Under the pieces are notes generated by a model, which was not told the DNA's origin, ran no database searches, and saw nothing but the letters and a program-made list of their open reading frames with translations. From assembly GCF_004341505.2 (NCBI RefSeq), contig NZ_SLYP02000001.1:2628501-2692500 (forward strand): a DNA stretch of 64,000 bases. The letters run 5' to 3'. Made by a program: the position numbers and the translations under genes. Source of the DNA: Sphingomonas sp. JUb134. GTDB taxonomy: Bacteria; Pseudomonadota; Alphaproteobacteria; Sphingomonadales; Sphingomonadaceae. Shown here in pieces: positions 35,140 through 44,582 of this stretch. How positions within the stretch are numbered: position 1 is the stretch's first letter; each line of letters begins with the position of its first letter.

Positions 35140-35565
35140 TCAGTCGAAGCGGACCTTGCCGCGCCCGGCCTTGACGGCGCTGCGGCCCTTTTTCTCATCC
35201 ACCCGCCGCGCCTTTGCCGCGCGGCTGGGCTTGGTGGGCTTGCGCTTGCGCGGCACGAAGGTCGCCTCCCGGATCAGGGCGACCAGCCGCTCGCGCACTT
35301 CCTCTCGATTGAGAAGCTGGGAACGCGCCCCCTCGCTCCGCAAGACCAGCACGCCTTCGCGCGTCATCCGCGACCCCGCCAGCTCGGCCAGCCGGTTCTT
35401 CACCGCTTCGGGCAGGTTCGGGGAAGCCGCCACGTCGAAGCGCAGCAGCACCGCGCTGTCGGTGGTGTTGACGTGCTGCCCGCCCGGCCCGCTGGCGCGC
35501 GTGAAGCTTTCGACCAGTTCGTCGCTGTCGATGTGGATCGAGCGGGTGATCGGGATGGCTGCCAT
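35140..35565 (-). CDS. arfB: Alternative ribosome-rescue peptidyl-tRNA hydrolase
   Basis: A 141-residue ArfB/YaeJ protein with the catalytic GGQ (Gly28-Gly29-Gln30) in ASGPGGQHVN. The long basic C-terminal tail (RKRKPTKPSRAAKARR) inserts in the empty mRNA channel. It releases nascent chains from stalled ribosomes without a stop codon. It lies 13 bases downstream of the pseudouridine synthase gene. Confidence 0.95.
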   Translation of the reverse strand: MAAIPITRSIHIDSDELVESFTRASGPGGQHVNTTDSAVLLRFDVAASPNLPEAVKNRLAELAGSRMTREGVLVLRSEGARSQLLNREEVRERLVALIREATFVPRKRKPTKPSRAAKARRVDEKKGRSAVKAGRGKVRFD

Positions 35566-35577
35566 CCGGACGGCGCC

Positions 35578-36228
35578 TCAGTTGTCCCCGAAACCGGCCG
35601 CCGCGAAGCTCGGCGGCAGCGGCGCGGTCGCCTCCACCGGAGGCTTGCTGCCGCGGGGCACGGTGAGTTGCGCGGCGTGGAGCAGCATCGAGCCGCCCGC
35701 CCGGCCATAGACCGGGTCGCCCGCCACCGGCGCGCCCAGCCCCTCTGCGGCGTGGACGCGGATCTGGTGGGTGCGGCCCGTCTCCGGGAAGAAGGCGACC
35801 AGCGCGCGGCCGCCTTCGGCGCGCAGCAGCTTCCAGTTGGTGCGCGCGGGCTTGCCCTTCGGGTCACCGACCATGCGCCAGCCCGCCTCGGGACTGCTCA
35901 CCTTGGCGAGCGGCAGGTCGATCGTGCCGGAGCTTTCCGCCGGCACCCCGTCGAGCACGGCCAGGTAGCGCTTCTGCACCAGCCCCGCCTCGAACGCCTG
36001 CTGGAAGCGGGCGTGCGCCTTGGGATTGCGGGCGAGCAGCAGGCAGCCGCTGGTGTCGCGGTCCAGGCGGTGGACCGGCGTCGGCAGCCGCTGGAAGCCG
36101 AAGGTCAGTTCGTCCAGCCGCGATTCGATGCTCGGGCTGCGGTCCCGCGGACGGTCGACCGGCAGGCCCGCCGGTTTGTCGATCACGATCGCTTCGCCAT
36201 CGATGAAGAGCACTAGGTCATCCAGCAT
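35578..36228 (-). CDS. RluA-family pseudouridine synthase
   Basis: A 216-residue rRNA/tRNA pseudouridine synthase with the HRLDRDTSG motif; Asp56 is the catalytic nucleophile. ETGRTHQIRVHAA and the GDPVYG segment follow. The ATG at 36228 is chosen (MLDDLVLFIDGEAIVIDKPAG). It lacks an S4 RNA-binding domain, so it is a short RluA type. Which uridine it modifies is not readable. Confidence 0.93.
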   Translation of the reverse strand: MLDDLVLFIDGEAIVIDKPAGLPVDRPRDRSPSIESRLDELTFGFQRLPTPVHRLDRDTSGCLLLARNPKAHARFQQAFEAGLVQKRYLAVLDGVPAESSGTIDLPLAKVSSPEAGWRMVGDPKGKPARTNWKLLRAEGGRALVAFFPETGRTHQIRVHAAEGLGAPVAGDPVYGRAGGSMLLHAAQLTVPRGSKPPVEATAPLPPSFAAAGFGDN

Positions 36229-36306
36229 GCTGGTCCCTTGCCACCGCCGCCGCCGACATGCCAGAGCGCAGGCGCCGAAAGGCGGCAGCGCCGCCCCGTG
36301 CGGTTC

Positions 36307-36312
36307 AGGAGG
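36307..36312 (+). promoter_or_regulatory. Strong Shine-Dalgarno deciding a TTG start
   Basis: AGGAGG is five bases before a TTG at 36318. The in-frame ATG at 36336 lacks a comparable site and would remove part of the signal peptide, so the TTG is favoured. Confidence 0.65.
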
Positions 36313-36317
36313 TTGGA

Positions 36318-37202
36318 TTGCGTAACTCCCTGCGGATGTCCGCTGCGCTGGTGCTGGCGCTTGCCGCCTGCTCGGCGCCCAGGCCCGCCCCCGTCGAGGC
36401 ACCGGTGGTGCCGGCCCCCACGCCTGCCCCCGCAGCACCGCCGCCAGCCGTCGCCGTCAATCGCGCGCCCATTGCGCTGTGCGACCGCGGCATCGTCCAG
36501 CCGGGGCCGGACGGCCGGCTGTTCAACCACTTCCCATACCCGGACACGATGGAGACCGCGCTGATCCCGGCGCCGGAGGAGTTCGCGCCCGGCGGCAGCT
36601 GCCGCATCCATCCGGCGATGCTGGCCGACCTGCAGGCGCTGCTCGCCCGCGCCAACCAGGATCCGGCGATCGCGGGCAAGCTGCGCGCGGTGTCCTGCCA
36701 CCGCTCGGTCCGCCTGCAGCGCCAGACCTTCTGCGGCGGCATCAACGCGGACGAGAGCAGCAGCTTTCGCGAGCGCGCCTGGGCCTCGGCCCCACCGGGC
36801 TTCAGCGAGCACGCGACCGGTTATGTCGTGGACTTCGGCACGCGCGACCGCGGCGGCTGCCCGGATGCGGAGGCGTGTTTCGCCGCCACCCCCGCGGGCC
36901 GCTGGCTGATCGCCCATGCCGCAGAGTTCGGGTTCGAGCAGTCCTTCCCCGCCGGCAACAAGCAGCAGGTGAAGTGGGAGCCGTGGCACTGGCGCTGGGT
37001 CGGTCGCACGCCGCACACGCCGGGTGCTGCAACCGCCCGCCGGGTGTTCGCGCCGGCCGCCGCGCGCTTTCCGGCCTATCCCAACCGCCCGGAGGACAAG
37101 CGGCTGCTGGCGCCGCGGCCTGCGGCACCTGCCGCTCCGGCCGCGACCCAACCGGCGGCGCCGGCTCCCGTGCAACCCACGGCGCCGACGCCGCAGGGCT
37201 GA
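36318..37202 (+). CDS. M15/VanY-like D,D-peptidase lipoprotein
   Basis: A 294-residue protein with a lipoprotein-like signal (ALVLALAACSAP) and Pro/Ala-rich linker. A peptidase M15 domain follows: SEHATGYVVDFGTRD supplies the zinc His and Asp and EPWHWRWVG the second His. It trims D-Ala from peptidoglycan. A Pro/Ala-rich tail ends the protein. The start is TTG at 36318; an ATG at 36336 is the alternative. Confidence 0.87.
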   Translation: MRNSLRMSAALVLALAACSAPRPAPVEAPVVPAPTPAPAAPPPAVAVNRAPIALCDRGIVQPGPDGRLFNHFPYPDTMETALIPAPEEFAPGGSCRIHPAMLADLQALLARANQDPAIAGKLRAVSCHRSVRLQRQTFCGGINADESSSFRERAWASAPPGFSEHATGYVVDFGTRDRGGCPDAEACFAATPAGRWLIAHAAEFGFEQSFPAGNKQQVKWEPWHWRWVGRTPHTPGAATARRVFAPAAARFPAYPNRPEDKRLLAPRPAAPAAPAATQPAAPAPVQPTAPTPQG

Positions 37203-37204
37203 GG

Positions 37205-37227
37205 CCCGCCGCTCCGGGAGCGGCGGG
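37205..37227. terminator. Hairpin between convergent genes
   Basis: CCCGCCGCTCC at 37205-37215 is the perfect reverse complement of 37217-37227, in the 34-base gap between the VanY-like and wrbA stops. It is GC-rich without a T-run, but its position suits a shared terminator. Confidence 0.5.
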
Positions 37228-37236
37228 TACCCCGGA

Positions 37237-37839
37237 TCAGGCGGTGAGCTTGGCGGCCGTCAGCGCGATGCGGCGGCCCTGGTAGCGCGCCGACTCGAGT
37301 TCCTCCGCGTGCGGCTGGCGGCTGCCGTCGCCGCCCGCGATGGTGGTCGCGCCATAGGGCGATCCGCCGCGCACCTCGTCCACGCCCATCTGCCCCTGGA
37401 AGCCATAGTCGAGGCCGACGATGGTGAGCCCATGGTGCAGCAGGTTGGTGATGATCGAGAACAGCGTCGTCTCCTGCCCGCCATGCTGGCTGGCCGTCGA
37501 GGTGAAGGCGCCGCCCACCTTGCCGATCAGCGCGCCGCGGGCCCAGACGCCGCCCGTTTTGTCCCAGAACGCCGCCATCTGGCTGGTCATGCGGCCATAG
37601 CGGGTGCCGGTGCCGACGATGATCGCGTCGTAATTGGCGAGCTCGTTGACGTCTTCCAGCACCGGATAGGGCTGGTCCATCACATAGTGGGAGGCGCGGG
37701 CGAGATCCTCCGGCACCGTCTCGGCAACGCGGCGGATGTCGACTTCGGCGCCGGCGCCGCGGGCACCTTCGGCGACCGCCTCGGCCATCTTCATGATGTG
37801 GCCGTAGGACGAGTAATAGAGCACCAGAACCTTTGCCAT
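37237..37839 (-). CDS. wrbA: NAD(P)H:quinone oxidoreductase, WrbA family
   Basis: A 200-residue flavodoxin-fold protein. The FMN phosphate loop is [14 protein letters not shown], and [14 protein letters not shown] and [15 protein letters not shown] are the family signatures. It performs two-electron quinone reduction against oxidative stress. It follows the pirin gene on the same strand, and a hairpin at 37882-37920 separates them. Confidence 0.96.
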   Translation of the reverse strand: MAKVLVLYYSSYGHIMKMAEAVAEGARGAGAEVDIRRVAETVPEDLARASHYVMDQPYPVLEDVNELANYDAIIVGTGTRYGRMTSQMAAFWDKTGGVWARGALIGKVGGAFTSTASQHGGQETTLFSIITNLLHHGLTIVGLDYGFQGQMGVDEVRGGSPYGATTIAGGDGSRQPHAEELESARYQGRRIALTAAKLTA

Positions 37840-37881
37840 CGCATGTCTCCTTGCTTCTGCCCGCCCGTCGGGCTGGTATTC

Positions 37882-37920
37882 GGGGGCCTGCCTCAGGGAG
37901 GGAGAGATCGGCAGGCCCCC
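37882..37920. terminator. Hairpin between pirin and wrbA genes
   Basis: GGGGGCCTGCC (37882-37892) pairs with GGCAGGCCCCC (37910-37920) around a 17-base loop. It could partly terminate pirin transcription or stabilise the wrbA message; no T-run is present on the minus strand. Confidence 0.4.
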
Positions 37921-37954
37921 TTCCCCGGCCGCACGTCGCGGCCCGGGAAACTCG

Positions 37955-38653
37955 TTATTCGGCGTCGACCAGGACGATCTCCGCATCCTCCAGCGCCGTG
38001 ATCGAGACGGTCGCACCGCCATCGATCGCCGCGCCGTCGCGAGCGTCGAACCGGACGCCGTCGATCTCCACCGCGCCGGTCGCCGGCACCAGATAGGCGT
38101 GGCGGCCCGCGCCCACCTCGTGGGTCAGGGTCTCGCCCGCCTTCAGCGTGGCGCCCAGCACCCGTGCGTCGGCACGGATCCGCAGCGCCTCCGCATCCTC
38201 GGCATAGCCGCTCGCCAAGGGCACGAACCGACCCGAGCGATCGTCGCGCGGGAACGGCTTGGCGCCCCAGGAAGGCGCGCCGCCCTTGAGCCGCGGCTCG
38301 ATCCAGATCTGGAAGATCCGGGTCGTCTCCGGCTCCAGATTATACTCGGCATGGCGCACGCCGGTGCCGGCGCTCATCACCTGCACGTCGCCCGCCGCCG
38401 TGCGCCCGGTGTTGCCCATCGAATCCTGATGGGTGATCGCGCCGCTGCGCACGAAGGTGATGATCTCCATGTCGCGGTGCGGGTGCGGCGGGAAGCCGCT
38501 GTTGGGTGCGATCTCGTCGTCGTTCCAGACGCGGATCGCGCCCCATCCCATCCGCTTGGGATCATGGTAGTTGGCGAAGGAGAAATGGTGCCGGGCGTTC
38601 AGCCAACCATGGTCTGCATGGCCCAGGCCTTCAAAACTGCGCTTGTCGATCAT
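37955..38653 (-). CDS. Pirin family protein
   Basis: A 232-residue bicupin. [16 protein letters not shown] carries the metal-binding His residues and [10 protein letters not shown] the next ones. Bacterial pirins such as YhhW can act as quercetin dioxygenases, but the in vivo role is unclear. It is divergent from a LysR gene, which is the usual arrangement for regulator and target. Confidence 0.94.
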   Translation of the reverse strand: MIDKRSFEGLGHADHGWLNARHHFSFANYHDPKRMGWGAIRVWNDDEIAPNSGFPPHPHRDMEIITFVRSGAITHQDSMGNTGRTAAGDVQVMSAGTGVRHAEYNLEPETTRIFQIWIEPRLKGGAPSWGAKPFPRDDRSGRFVPLASGYAEDAEALRIRADARVLGATLKAGETLTHEVGAGRHAYLVPATGAVEIDGVRFDARDGAAIDGGATVSITALEDAEIVLVDAE

Positions 38654-38727
38654 GGGAAATTCCTTTCCGCTGGCATCGAGCCGTTGGTCAGAAGGTAGGC
38701 GCTCCCATCACCACGTAAACGGAAACG

Positions 38728-38756
38728 TTGGAAACTGATCGTTGCGGCGCTATAGC
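38728..38756 (+). promoter_or_regulatory. Predicted sigma-70 promoter for the LysR gene
   Basis: TTGGAA (38728-38733) and TATAGC (38751-38756) are separated by 17 bases and lie 24 bases before the LysR start. A palindromic AACGTT (38724-38729) overlaps the -35 and could be part of an autoregulatory site. Confidence 0.5.
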
Positions 38757-38779
38757 TGCAGGCACGGAGGTGCTGTCCG

Positions 38780-39688
38780 ATGATGCTACCCGATTTCGAG
38801 GCCTGGGCGATCTTTGCGTCCGTGGTCGAACACCGTTCCTTCAGCGGTGCCGCGCAGGCGCTCGGAACGTCCAAGGCGACGGTGTCGAAAGCGATCAGCC
38901 GCCTGGAGACGCGGCTGGGGGCGACGCTGTTCCACCGCACCTCGCGCCGCCTGACCCTGACCGAGAGCGGCCGTGCGCTTTCCGAGCGCGCCGCCCGCAT
39001 CCTGGCCGAAGCACGCGAGGCGGAGGAAGTCGCGCGCGATTCCAACAGCACGCCCACTGGCCGGGTGCGCCTGGCCGCACCGATGAATTTCGGCCTGACC
39101 CGCGTCGCCCCTGCCCTCGCCGACTTCCTGACCCTGTATCCCGGCATCGAGGTCGACCTGACGCTGTCGGACGCACCGACGGACATCGTCGCGGAGGGGA
39201 TCGACGTCGCGCTTCGGGTGGCGGAACTACCGGACAGCAGCCTGCGGGTTCGCCGGCTGGCGCCGGTCACGCTCCATCTGGTCGCGGCGCCCGCCTATCT
39301 GGAGAAGCATGGCCGACCCGAACATCCGGCCGATCTCGCCCACCACGCCTGCCTGGCCTATACCAACGCCAGCCGGCCCTTCGTCTGGCAGTTCCGCCGC
39401 GGGAACGAGGAAGTGGCGATCCGGCCGGCCGGTCCGCTCTGCACCGACAGCGGCGAGGCGATGCTCCCTGCGCTCCGCGCGGGTCTCGGCATCACGCGCC
39501 TGCCCGACTTCATCGTCGACCAGGATCTGGCGGACGGCACGCTGGTCGAGCTGCTTCAGGATTGGCGGGAGACCAACATGGCGCTGCACCTCCTCACCCC
39601 GCCCGGCACGTTGCGGCCGGCCCGCGTCGAGGTGCTGATCGAGTTCCTGGCGGAACGCTTCCGCCAGCTGTGCGCGAGCCGCCAGTGA
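38780..39688 (+). CDS. LysR-family transcriptional regulator
   Basis: A 302-residue LTTR. The N-terminal winged helix-turn-helix is FASVVEHRSFSGAAQALGTSKATVSKAISRLE, here noted in parts (residues 12-43), with effector domain from about residue 90 (RVRLAAPMNFGL). It probably controls the divergent pirin gene and perhaps wrbA. Its stop overlaps the next gene's GTG start. Confidence 0.93.
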   Translation: MMLPDFEAWAIFASVVEHRSFSGAAQALGTSKATVSKAISRLETRLGATLFHRTSRRLTLTESGRALSERAARILAEAREAEEVARDSNSTPTGRVRLAAPMNFGLTRVAPALADFLTLYPGIEVDLTLSDAPTDIVAEGIDVALRVAELPDSSLRVRRLAPVTLHLVAAPAYLEKHGRPEHPADLAHHACLAYTNASRPFVWQFRRGNEEVAIRPAGPLCTDSGEAMLPALRAGLGITRLPDFIVDQDLADGTLVELLQDWRETNMALHLLTPPGTLRPARVEVLIEFLAERFRQLCASRQ

Positions 39689-40710
39689 ACCGGCTTCGCC
39701 CGGATGCGGAGGACGCCCGCTTCCTGCGCCGCGTCGTCCTGCTGATCCTGATCGCGGCGGTCGCGGTCGCGCTCTATCGCGCGCTCAACCTGTTGATCCT
39801 GGCGTTCGGCTCGATGCTGGGCGCGACCGTGATCCACGCGCTGGCGGACATCTACGGGCGGCGCCTGCGCGTGCCCGAGCGTGCGCGGGTGCCGGCCGGC
39901 ATGGTGACGGTACTGGCCTCCGTCGGCTTCCTGGTGTGGCTGTTCGGCTATCAATTCGGATCGCAGGTGAACGCGCTGGTGCTGGCGCTGCCGGGCCTGC
40001 TCTCCGACCTCGCCGCCTGGATGTCGCACTCGCCCGTCGGCGCGCGCATCGTCGAGGCGGTGGAGGCGGCCTTTGCCGGCTCCCGCATCGCGCAGGACAT
40101 CGGCGGGCTCGTCCAGGGCTCGGGCGAACTGCTGCTGAACTGCATCCTGCTGCTCGCCGGCGCGATGTTCTTCGCCGCGGATCCCGGGATCTACCGCCGC
40201 GGCGCGCTGCTGCTGATCCCGCGTTCCAAGCGCGACGCGTTCGCGGATGCGCTCGACGACACGGCGGAGACGCTGCGGCTGTGGCTGCGCGCGCAGATCA
40301 TCCTGATGACCAGCATGGGAGTGCTGATCGGCGTCGGCCTCTGGATCTCGGGCGTGCCGTCCGCGGCCGCGCTCGGGCTGCTGGCGGGTCTCAGCGAATT
40401 CATCCCCTATGTCGGCCCGACCGCGGCGATGATCCCCGCGCTGGGGCTCGGCGCCACCCAGGGCACGGGGCCGCTGATCGGCGCACTGGTCACCTATGCG
40501 GTCGTGCGCCTGCTGCAGACCAACTTCATCACGCCCTTCGTTCAGGCGCGCGTGATCGCGATCCCGCCTGCCATCACCCTCTTCGCGATCATCGCGATCG
40601 GGATGGTGTTCGGCCTGTTCGGCCTCTTCTTCTCGGCGGCGCTGCTGGTGGTGATCTTCACGCTGATCCGCAGCCTCTACCTGCGGGAGACGCTTGGCGA
40701 AGACGTTTGA
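39685..40710 (+). CDS. AI-2E/PerM-family permease
   Basis: A 341-residue membrane protein with seven to eight helices. The conserved GLLAGLSEFIPYVGPTAAMIPA and the C-terminal IPPAITLFAIIAIGMVFGLFG are typical of AI-2E-type (TqsA/PerM) transporters. The substrate is unknown. It is translationally coupled to the LysR gene (GTGA). Confidence 0.9.
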   Translation: MNRLRPDAEDARFLRRVVLLILIAAVAVALYRALNLLILAFGSMLGATVIHALADIYGRRLRVPERARVPAGMVTVLASVGFLVWLFGYQFGSQVNALVLALPGLLSDLAAWMSHSPVGARIVEAVEAAFAGSRIAQDIGGLVQGSGELLLNCILLLAGAMFFAADPGIYRRGALLLIPRSKRDAFADALDDTAETLRLWLRAQIILMTSMGVLIGVGLWISGVPSAAALGLLAGLSEFIPYVGPTAAMIPALGLGATQGTGPLIGALVTYAVVRLLQTNFITPFVQARVIAIPPAITLFAIIAIGMVFGLFGLFFSAALLVVIFTLIRSLYLRETLGEDV

Positions 40711-40757
40711 TATCTCACCTACGTACGCGTTCGACGTAAGAGAGATTTAGGATCGCG

Positions 40758-40790
40758 TTAACCTTTTGCCTTCACTTCGGTTTAGGTTAA
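40758..40790. promoter_or_regulatory. Inverted CtrA-type half sites upstream of ctrA
   Basis: TTAACC at 40758-40763 and its reverse complement GGTTAA at 40785-40790 lie 55-87 bases before the ctrA start. CtrA binds TTAA-containing motifs (TTAA-N7-TTAA), and ctrA is autoregulated in other alphaproteobacteria. Here only half sites are visible, so the inference is moderate. Confidence 0.45.
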
Positions 40791-40844
40791 TGATTGTCCT
40801 ACGGCGCGCCGCCTCCGGTTCGCTCGCCGCACAGGGGGACTGCG

Positions 40845-41546
40845 ATGCGCGTTTTGTTGATCGAGGACGAACCCACCACCGCCAAGGCGATCGAGCTGAT
40901 GCTCGAGGCCGAGGGGTTCAACGTCTACACCACCGATCTCGGCGAGGAGGGGCTCGATCTCGCCAAGCTCTATGACTACGACATCATCCTTCTCGACCTG
41001 AACCTGCCCGACATGCACGGGTACGAGGTTCTGAAGAAGGTCCGTGTTGCCCGGGTGCAGACGCCGGTCCTGATCCTGTCGGGCATCAGCGAGATGGACA
41101 CCAAGGTCCGCTCGTTCGGCTTCGGCGCGGACGATTACGTGACCAAGCCCTTCCACCGGGAAGAGCTGATCGCCCGCATCCACGCCGTGGTGCGCCGCTC
41201 CAAGGGCCATTCCCAGTCGGTCATCAAGACCGGCAAGCTGGCGGTGAACCTGGATGCCAAGACGGTGGAGGTCGACGGCAACCGCGTCCACCTGACCGGC
41301 AAGGAATATGCGATGCTGGAGCTGCTCTCGCTCCGCAAGGGCACGACGCTGACCAAGGAGATGTTCCTGAACCATCTCTATGGCGGCATGGACGAGCCCG
41401 AGCTCAAGATCATCGACGTGTTCATCTGCAAGCTTCGCAAGAAGCTCAGCACCGCCTGCGACGGCGAGAACTACATCGAGACGGTGTGGGGCCGCGGCTA
41501 TGTGCTGCGCGATCCCAACGAGCAGCCGACGGCACAGGTCGCCTGA
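40845..41546 (+). CDS. ctrA: Cell-cycle response regulator CtrA
   Basis: A 233-residue OmpR-type response regulator. The receiver starts [20 protein letters not shown] with phospho-acceptor Asp51 in [15 protein letters not shown]. The sequence [23 protein letters not shown] and the DNA-binding domain ([31 protein letters not shown]) are those of alphaproteobacterial CtrA. It controls cell-cycle, motility and envelope genes. The C-terminal tail ends in TAQVA, similar to the hydrophobic AA tail used for ClpXP proteolysis in Caulobacter but not identical. A strong terminator follows. Confidence 0.96.
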   Translation: MRVLLIEDEPTTAKAIELMLEAEGFNVYTTDLGEEGLDLAKLYDYDIILLDLNLPDMHGYEVLKKVRVARVQTPVLILSGISEMDTKVRSFGFGADDYVTKPFHREELIARIHAVVRRSKGHSQSVIKTGKLAVNLDAKTVEVDGNRVHLTGKEYAMLELLSLRKGTTLTKEMFLNHLYGGMDEPELKIIDVFICKLRKKLSTACDGENYIETVWGRGYVLRDPNEQPTAQVA

Positions 41547-41567
41547 TCCCGGCTGGGCCGGACACGG

Positions 41568-41603
41568 AAAGGGCCGCGGCTTTCACCAAGCCGCGGCCCT
41601 TTT
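41568..41603 (+). terminator. Rho-independent terminator of ctrA
   Basis: A 15-base perfect stem (41568-41582 with 41588-41602) closes a five-base loop and ends in TTTT, 21 bases after the ctrA stop. Confidence 0.9.
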
Positions 41604-41626
41604 CGTTCGGCCCGCCGGAGCGCCGG

Positions 41627-41863
41627 TCAGCCGCCGCGGCTCGGCTGCGGTGGTTCGTTGCTGGCGAGGCGTGCGCTCTGCTGCTGGCAGGCGGCGGCGA
41701 TCGTCGGGTAGCTCAGGTCCGTGTTGCGGACCAGCGCGTCGGGCATGGCCGCCTGGCACGACTGGATGCTGCTATAGGTCGCCGGCTCGACCCGCGCGCT
41801 GCGGCACTGGCTGGAATCATCGGCACAGCCCATGATCGCGATGACGTACAAGATCGAGCTCAT
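41627..41863 (-). CDS. Small conserved cysteine-containing protein
   Basis: A 78-residue protein starting MSSILYVIAIMGCADDSSQC. The N-terminal hydrophobic stretch is short and the protein has four cysteines (Cys13, Cys20, Cys36, Cys59). It looks like small sphingomonad proteins I have seen next to housekeeping genes, but I know no function. It is convergent with ctrA and divergent from the ABC exporter gene. Confidence 0.7.
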   Translation of the reverse strand: MSSILYVIAIMGCADDSSQCRSARVEPATYSSIQSCQAAMPDALVRNTDLSYPTIAAACQQQSARLASNEPPQPSRGG

Positions 41864-41981
41864 TCGACTTCCTTTCGGGGAGTCAAGCGATTGAGATTAC
41901 ATCCGGTTCCCTCGGCCCTGCACGGTCGGGACTTGCCCGGTCCGTTGCGCAGCGGGCCCGGACATCCCAAATCGGGATCCG

Positions 41982-43799
41982 ATGCCTCCTGATACTTCTG
42001 CTCCCGCCGCATCCCAGCGGCCGATGATCGCGACCCTCCGGCGCTTCCTCCCCTACCTCTGGCCAAAGGGTCAGGCGGGGCTGAAGCTGCGCGTCGTGGG
42101 CGCGCTGCTGCTCGTGGTCCTGTCGAAGCTGGTGCAGGTCTATGGCGCACCCTTTGCGCTGCAGAACGCGATCGACACGATGAGCGCCGGCAGCCGCGAC
42201 GCGCTGTGGCTCGTGGTCGCGCTGATCGTCGGCTATGCGGCCGCGCGCTTCGGGGCGACGCTGTTCGACAACCTGCGCAACATGGTGTTCGAGCGCGTGG
42301 GCCAGGATGCCGCGCGCCGGCTGTCGGGTACGGTGTTCCGCCACCTCCACGGCCTGTCGCTGCGCTTCCACCTCGAACGCCGCACCGGCGCCGTCACCAA
42401 GGTGGTGGAGCGCGGCACCAAGAGTATCGACACGATGCTCTACTTCCTGCTGTTCAACATCGCGCCGACGGTGCTGGAACTGGCGCTGGTGCTCGGCATC
42501 TTCGGCGTCCGCTTCGGCGGGTGGCTGGTGGTGGGCACGGTGGTGATGGTCGCCGCCTATATCCTCTTCACCCGCTGGGTCACCGACTGGCGCAACGCCC
42601 TGCGCGAGCGGATGAACGACCTCGACACGGGCGCGGTCGCGCACGCCGTCGACTCGCTCCTGAACTTCGAGACGGTGAAGTATTTCGGCGCCGAGGACCG
42701 CGAGGCCGAGCGCTACGAGCGTGCGGTCGCCGACTATGCGGCCGCGGCGGTGCGCAGCGAGAACAGCCTCGCCCTCCTCAACATCGGCCAGGCGCTGATC
42801 ACCGGCGTGATGCTGGCCGGCGGCATGGCGCTGGTGGTGTTCGGCTGGGCGAGCGGGCGCTTTTCCCCCGGCGACGTGGTGCTGGTCTCCACCCTCCTCA
42901 CCCAGCTGTTCCGCCCGCTCGACCTGCTCGGCATGGTCTATCGCACGATCCGCCAGGGGGTGACCGACATGGGTTCGATGTTCGACCTGATCGACACGCC
43001 GACCGAGGTGCGCGATGCCCCTCACGCCCCTGCGCTCGCCGTGTCGCAGGGCCATGTCCGCTTCGAGGACGTGCGCTTCGGCTATGATCCGGAGCGGCCG
43101 ATCCTGAAGGGGATCGACATCGACGTGCCGGCCGGCACCACGCTGGCGGTGGTGGGTCCGTCGGGTGCGGGCAAGTCCACGCTCGCACGGCTGCTGTTCC
43201 GCTTCTACGACCCGACTGGCGGCCGCATCACCATCGACGGGCAGGACATCGCCCGCGTGCGGCAGGATTCGCTGCGCGCCGCGATCGGCATCGTTCCCCA
43301 GGACACGGTGCTGTTCAACGACACGGTGGGCTACAACATCGCCTATGGCCGCGCCGGGGCAACGGCGGACGAGATCGCCGCCGCCGCGCGCGGTGCGGCG
43401 ATCGCGCCGTTCATCCAGGGCCTGCCGGACGGCTACGACACCCGCGTCGGCGAACGCGGGCTGAAGCTTTCGGGCGGCGAGAAGCAGCGTGTCGCGATCG
43501 CCCGCACCCTGCTCAAGAACCCGCCCGTGCTGATCCTGGACGAGGCGACCAGCGCGCTCGACAGCCGGACGGAGGCGGAAATCCTCTCCACGCTGGAGGC
43601 GATCGAGCAGGGCCGCACCACCATCGTCATCGCCCATCGCCTGTCGACCGTGGTTCACGCCGACCGCATCGTCGTGCTGGAGGCGGGCCAGGTGGTGGAA
43701 AGCGGCACCCATGGCGAACTGCTGCGCAAGAACGGCGTCTATGCGGAAATGTGGGCACGCCAGGCAGCCGAGCGCGAGGAGGCGCTCGCCGCCGCCTGA
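41982..43799 (+). CDS. Atm1-type ABC exporter (ABCB)
   Basis: A 605-residue half-transporter. Six transmembrane helices span roughly residues 30-330, and TVKYFGAEDREAERYE is the coupling-region signature of Atm1/HMT1 homologues. The nucleotide domain has Walker A GPSGAGKST, signature LSGGEKQRVAIAR and Walker B PVLILDEATSALD. Such exporters move glutathione conjugates, metal-thiol complexes or Fe-S precursors out of the cytoplasm. Confidence 0.94.
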   Translation: MPPDTSAPAASQRPMIATLRRFLPYLWPKGQAGLKLRVVGALLLVVLSKLVQVYGAPFALQNAIDTMSAGSRDALWLVVALIVGYAAARFGATLFDNLRNMVFERVGQDAARRLSGTVFRHLHGLSLRFHLERRTGAVTKVVERGTKSIDTMLYFLLFNIAPTVLELALVLGIFGVRFGGWLVVGTVVMVAAYILFTRWVTDWRNALRERMNDLDTGAVAHAVDSLLNFETVKYFGAEDREAERYERAVADYAAAAVRSENSLALLNIGQALITGVMLAGGMALVVFGWASGRFSPGDVVLVSTLLTQLFRPLDLLGMVYRTIRQGVTDMGSMFDLIDTPTEVRDAPHAPALAVSQGHVRFEDVRFGYDPERPILKGIDIDVPAGTTLAVVGPSGAGKSTLARLLFRFYDPTGGRITIDGQDIARVRQDSLRAAIGIVPQDTVLFNDTVGYNIAYGRAGATADEIAAAARGAAIAPFIQGLPDGYDTRVGERGLKLSGGEKQRVAIARTLLKNPPVLILDEATSALDSRTEAEILSTLEAIEQGRTTIVIAHRLSTVVHADRIVVLEAGQVVESGTHGELLRKNGVYAEMWARQAAEREEALAAA

Positions 43800-43889
43800 G
43801 ACGGGGGCGTCGGGAGCGAAAACGCGCCCCTACCCCCGCCGCGGGAAATCCTCTAAGCCCCTGGCCGAGAACTTATCCCCGGGGTGGAA

Positions 43890-44549
43890 ATGCGCCTGTT
43901 TGCCGTTGTTTTCGCGTTGTTCGCGTCCTTGTTCGCGCTGCCCGCCGCAGCCCAGCTGATCGATGTTCCCGGCCGCGCGGCACCGCCCGCGACGACGGAC
44001 AAGGAGAACCTGTGGCTGCTCGACCTGTCGAGCGGTGGCCGCGTCACCATCTGGCTGCGCCCGGATGTCGCTCCCAAGGCGGTCGAGCGGGTCAAGACGC
44101 TCACCCGCCAGAAGTTCTACGACGGCCTGCCCTTCCACCGCGTGATCGAGGGCTTCATGGCCCAGGGCGGCGATCCCAAGGGCGACGGCACCGGCGGATC
44201 GGAGCTTCCGGACCTGGAGAAGGAGTTCAACTACCTGCCCCACGTCCGCGGCGCCGTCGCCGCCGCGCGTGCGCAGGATGAGAACAGCGCCAACAGCCAG
44301 TTCTACATCATGCTCGCGCCGCGCCTGGCGCTGGACAAGAAGTACACGGTGTTCGGCCGCGTGCTCGACGGCATGCAGTATGTCGACGCGATCCAGCGCG
44401 GCGAGCCGCCGGCGAACCCGACCCGCGTCGTCCACGCCTATATCGCCGCCGACAATCCCCCGCCGTACCAGCCGGCACCGGCCGCTGCCGCCACCGTTCC
44501 GGCCGAGGACCAGAACCTGACGCTGCCGTCCGGCCCGGCCAAGCGCTGA
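43890..44549 (+). CDS. Periplasmic cyclophilin peptidyl-prolyl isomerase
   Basis: A 219-residue protein with signal peptide (FAVVFALFASLFALPAAAQ). A canonical cyclophilin core has YDGLPFHRVIEGFMAQGGDP and NSANSQFYIMLAP, including the catalytic Arg in FHR. A Pro/Ala tail follows. I chose the ATG at 43890 over a GTG two codons earlier. It is followed by queA after 33 bases, a common alphaproteobacterial gene order. Confidence 0.94.
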   Translation: MRLFAVVFALFASLFALPAAAQLIDVPGRAAPPATTDKENLWLLDLSSGGRVTIWLRPDVAPKAVERVKTLTRQKFYDGLPFHRVIEGFMAQGGDPKGDGTGGSELPDLEKEFNYLPHVRGAVAAARAQDENSANSQFYIMLAPRLALDKKYTVFGRVLDGMQYVDAIQRGEPPANPTRVVHAYIAADNPPPYQPAPAAAATVPAEDQNLTLPSGPAKR

Positions 44550-44582
44550 CCCATCCACGCCGGTCGTTCGGCGGACGCTGAG

